Source: Clostridiaceae bacterium
GTDB taxonomy: Bacteria; Bacillota; Clostridia; Oscillospirales; Acutalibacteraceae
DNA length: 25,262 nucleotides
Direction of reading: 5' to 3'
Assembly (NCBI GenBank): GCA_016302625.1
Contig: JAEDNG010000002.1
Coordinates: forward strand, 1-25,262
The notes under the pieces are model-generated. The model was not told the DNA's origin and searched no databases. It was given only the letters and a program-made list of their open reading frames with translations. This document shows positions 22,981-25,262 of this stretch, one piece after another (position 1 is the stretch's first letter; each line of letters begins with the position of its first letter). A program made the translations under genes and the position numbers.

Positions 22981-23910
22981 GTGAGCAGCATATTTAACGC
23001 AATTTACGCGTTCTTCAATCAAATTATATATGCTGTCGCCAGTATGCGGATACCTTTTGATATAATAGATATCCTTATCATGGCGTTTATTATATATAAA
23101 GCTATCGGATTCATGCGCGAGACCCGCGCGGGACAGCTTGCAAAGGGTCTTATTATACTGTTTTTGATTTATTTTGTCGCTAACTGGTGGAATTTAGCTA
23201 CTTTAAAGTGGGTTTTGTCGCGTTTTGTCGATTATATCATTATCGCTGTCGCTATAATATTCCAACCGGAATTAAGACGAATACTTGAAAGAATGGGTCA
23301 TACAAAGCTTGTCGGCTCACAAGGCTCAAATCTTGAAAACGAACCGCTTGATGACTGTATCGACAAGGTAAGCCGCGCGGCCGGAGTTATGCAGGAGAAT
23401 AAAATCGGCGCGCTTATCGTTTTCGAGCGTGCGACGCAGCTCGGCGAAATTATTGATACCGGAACGGTTATTAATGCCGAACCGTCGGTGCAGATGGTAA
23501 ACAATATCTTTTTCCCGAAGTCTCCGCTTCACGACGGAGCCATGATTATAAGAGACGCAAGGCTTTACGCCGCCGGCTGTATACTCCCGCTTACCCAGCG
23601 CGAGGATATTTCCTCACAGCTCGGCACCCGCCACAGAGCGGCAATCGGCATGACCGAAAACTCCGACGCGGTGGTGCTTGTAGTATCCGAAGAAACGGGT
23701 AATATTTCAATCGTATCAAACGGTCAGATAAAGCGGAATTACAATGCGATTTCTGCGGGCGCGGAGCTTAGAGCTCTGCTTATAGATAACAAAAACAGTG
23801 AGAACGGAAATACCGTGATTTCAACATTAAAGCATATTAATCCGTTTAAAAAAGCAAAAGGAAAGGACGCTGCGGAAAAAAATGAATTGGAAAATAAAAA
23901 TTCCCGGTAA
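22981..23910 (+). CDS. cdaA: Diadenylate cyclase (membrane-bound CdaA)
   Basis: A 309-aa c-di-AMP synthase making c-di-AMP from two ATP. Three N-terminal membrane segments (about 28-45, 55-70, 82-96) are followed by the DAC domain with DGA (185-187) and RHR (217-219), the two signature motifs. c-di-AMP controls potassium and osmotic balance and wall homeostasis in Firmicutes. The start is uncertain: GTG at 22981 is 10 nt from AAAAGGA; an in-frame TTG at 22975 is only 4 nt from it. It has a basic C-terminal tail of about 35 residues rich in Lys, Asn and Glu. The 3' end overlaps cdaR by 29 nt. Confidence 0.95.
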   Translation: MSSIFNAIYAFFNQIIYAVASMRIPFDIIDILIMAFIIYKAIGFMRETRAGQLAKGLIILFLIYFVANWWNLATLKWVLSRFVDYIIIAVAIIFQPELRRILERMGHTKLVGSQGSNLENEPLDDCIDKVSRAAGVMQENKIGALIVFERATQLGEIIDTGTVINAEPSVQMVNNIFFPKSPLHDGAMIIRDARLYAAGCILPLTQREDISSQLGTRHRAAIGMTENSDAVVLVVSEETGNISIVSNGQIKRNYNAISAGAELRALLIDNKNSENGNTVISTLKHINPFKKAKGKDAAEKNELENKNSR

Positions 23911-25162
23911 CTTTTCATTAAGAAAGCTTCTTTACAATAAACGCTTTACAATTCCGTTTTCGCTTATTACGGCGTTTGCGCTGTGGCTTATTATAATGAT
24001 CAATCAAAATCCGGAAAGAGAGAGAACCTTTACAGATATTCCGGTAAATATCAATCTTGAAAATACCTTTGCCGCCGAAAATAAGATGGAGATAATCGGC
24101 GATATTTCCGAACAGAGATTTACGGTTACTATAAACGGACCGAGCTATGTCGTAAGCGCGCTTAAACCGACCGATTTCTATGTTTACGCTTCTGCCGCCG
24201 CAATCAACGCGCCCGGTGAATATCAGCTTGAGGTTTCGGGGGCTAAAAACACGGCGGTCTCCGACTATGAAATAGTAAGTATATCTCCGTCTACGGTCAA
24301 TGTTAATTTCGACTATATCGATACCAAGGAATTTACCGTAAAGGCAAAGGCGGAGGGCGCGAGCGCCGTTGAGGGACTTGTCGCGGAAACCGCGGTAGTA
24401 AGCGGAACAGAGAGCGATACGATAACTATTAAAGGCCCGCGTACGGTTATGAACAAGATAACCACAGTTGTAGCCTATGCCGCCGTCAATAACGCATTGA
24501 GTGAAAGCACCTCCTACGATGCCGAAATTCAGCTTTACGATGAAAACGACGAGCGAATTGATATATCTAATCTGACTCTCAGTGAAACCGCCGTCAAGGT
24601 GACCGTTCCTATATCAAAGAAAAAAACGGTTTCGGTCGTTGCTGATTTCAGCAGTCTTCCGTCAGGCTTTTCAAAGAGCAGCATTGCTTATTCTGTAAAT
24701 CACAGTGAGGTTACGGTTATCGGTACTCCCGAGGCTATTGACAAGATAACGCAGGTGACCTTATCGCCGATTGACATTACGTCGGTTTCCACCTCAGCTA
24801 ACAGCTTTGATGTTTCGGCAAAGCTGCCCGAGGGTGTAAGACTGCTTGATTCCATTGAACATTTTACTGTTTCTATTGATACCTCGGGGTATGCGGAAAA
24901 GATATTTACGGTTTCGGTAATAAAGCCGGTCGGACTGTCGTCAGGACTTAAAGCAAAGGTGACCGACGACGTTATCCGAAACGTTAAAATCTGCGGACCT
25001 CGGTCTGTTATAAGTAAGCTTAAAGACGGGTCGCTTTACGCCGTGGCGGATTTATCCGATAAGGCGGAGGGAGAGCATACAGTGCTTGTCACAATCAAGT
25101 CTGACAGCTACAATAATATATGGCAGGTCGGCTCGTACAGTACAACGGTTAAAATACAATAG
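23882..25162 (+). CDS. cdaR: CdaA regulatory protein CdaR (YbbR-domain protein)
   Basis: A 426-aa membrane-anchored protein. After a basic N-terminus there is one hydrophobic anchor (about residues 24-41), then four YbbR-like repeats outside the membrane, each ending near a VTI-type G-P/T-x-x-V pattern (NGPSYVVSAL, KGPRTVMNKI, IGTPEAIDKI, CGPRSVISKL). It interacts with CdaA and tunes c-di-AMP production in related Firmicutes. It overlaps the cdaA 3' end by 29 nt, so translation is probably coupled. In many Firmicutes glmM comes next; here a terminator follows. Confidence 0.93.
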   Translation: MNWKIKIPGNFSLRKLLYNKRFTIPFSLITAFALWLIIMINQNPERERTFTDIPVNINLENTFAAENKMEIIGDISEQRFTVTINGPSYVVSALKPTDFYVYASAAAINAPGEYQLEVSGAKNTAVSDYEIVSISPSTVNVNFDYIDTKEFTVKAKAEGASAVEGLVAETAVVSGTESDTITIKGPRTVMNKITTVVAYAAVNNALSESTSYDAEIQLYDENDERIDISNLTLSETAVKVTVPISKKKTVSVVADFSSLPSGFSKSSIAYSVNHSEVTVIGTPEAIDKITQVTLSPIDITSVSTSANSFDVSAKLPEGVRLLDSIEHFTVSIDTSGYAEKIFTVSVIKPVGLSSGLKAKVTDDVIRNVKICGPRSVISKLKDGSLYAVADLSDKAEGEHTVLVTIKSDSYNNIWQVGSYSTTVKIQ

Positions 25163-25170
25163 TATTTCAG

Positions 25171-25208
25171 AATAAAGGGCTTAAATGCCCTTTATTTTGA
25201 ATTTTTCG
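25171..25208 (+). terminator. Intrinsic terminator after cdaR
   Basis: AATAAAGGGC (25171-25180) pairs with GCCCTTTATT (25187-25196), 10 bp with a 6-nt loop, followed by TTTTGAATTTTT. A TATAAT-like box and a GGGGTGA-type ribosome binding site near 25237-25256 suggest another gene beginning beyond the window. Confidence 0.8.
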
Positions 25209-25262
25209 GAGCTTTTTATCATTTTTTCACTTAGGGCATATAATGTATCGGGGTGAAGAAAA

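Overview
The window looks like a chromosomal segment of a gut-type Clostridia (Oscillospirales/Ruminococcaceae-like) bacterium of moderate GC. The evidence is a type III glutamine synthetase, a YtvI-type sporulation-family membrane protein, an HTH-ACT protein ahead of hom and lysC, the CdaA/CdaR pair, strong AGGAGG-type ribosome binding sites and sigma-A promoters close to TTGACA-N17-TATAAT. The assignment is inferred from gene content, not from a database search.

Layout. (1) 1-180 is an unusual run of six back-to-back inverted repeats, followed by an orphan phage-type lysis pair (zinc amidase endolysin and r1t-like holin, 218-1340) and a bidirectional terminator. (2) 1412-5172 holds housekeeping genes: an SGNH hydrolase, a RelQ-type small alarmone synthetase, and a tight minus-strand operon pduL - hemW - histidine phosphatase. 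hemW carries a one-base frame break at a slippery A-run; the restored frame ends in an ATGA overlap with the next gene. (3) 5251-14927 is a nitrogen-assimilation island. On the minus strand lie glnN (GS III), an ammonium transporter fused to a PII domain, and asnB. Divergently lie a short GS I-like glnA, an ANTAR RNA-binding regulator with a degenerate receiver, and pyrG. Both divergent promoters are perfect consensus, and both leaders hold intrinsic terminators that compete with small hairpins carrying an A..G.. hexaloop, the loop signature known for ANTAR targets. (4) 15027-17147 is groES-groEL with its own promoter and terminator, without a CIRCE operator but with another inverted repeat in the leader. 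(5) A REP-like palindromic element lies at 17189-17258. (6) 17282-20181 (minus) is an HTH-ACT - hom - lysC operon for the aspartate family, with a perfect inverted repeat over its -10 box and an internal start in lysC. (7) 20311-25162 (plus) holds ytvI-like, a DUF3343 Se/S-carrier-like gene, a cysteine desulfurase, cdaA and cdaR, ended by a terminator.

How it fits together. Ammonium enters through Amt-PII and is fixed by GS III (and perhaps the GS I-like protein). Glutamine is used by AsnB and CTP synthase, both glutamine amidotransferases encoded alongside. The ANTAR protein is the obvious candidate to couple both glutamine synthetase transcription units through antitermination. That model is the most interesting regulatory hypothesis in the window. 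It rests on sequence and fold reasoning by eye, without computed folding energies or homologue alignments.
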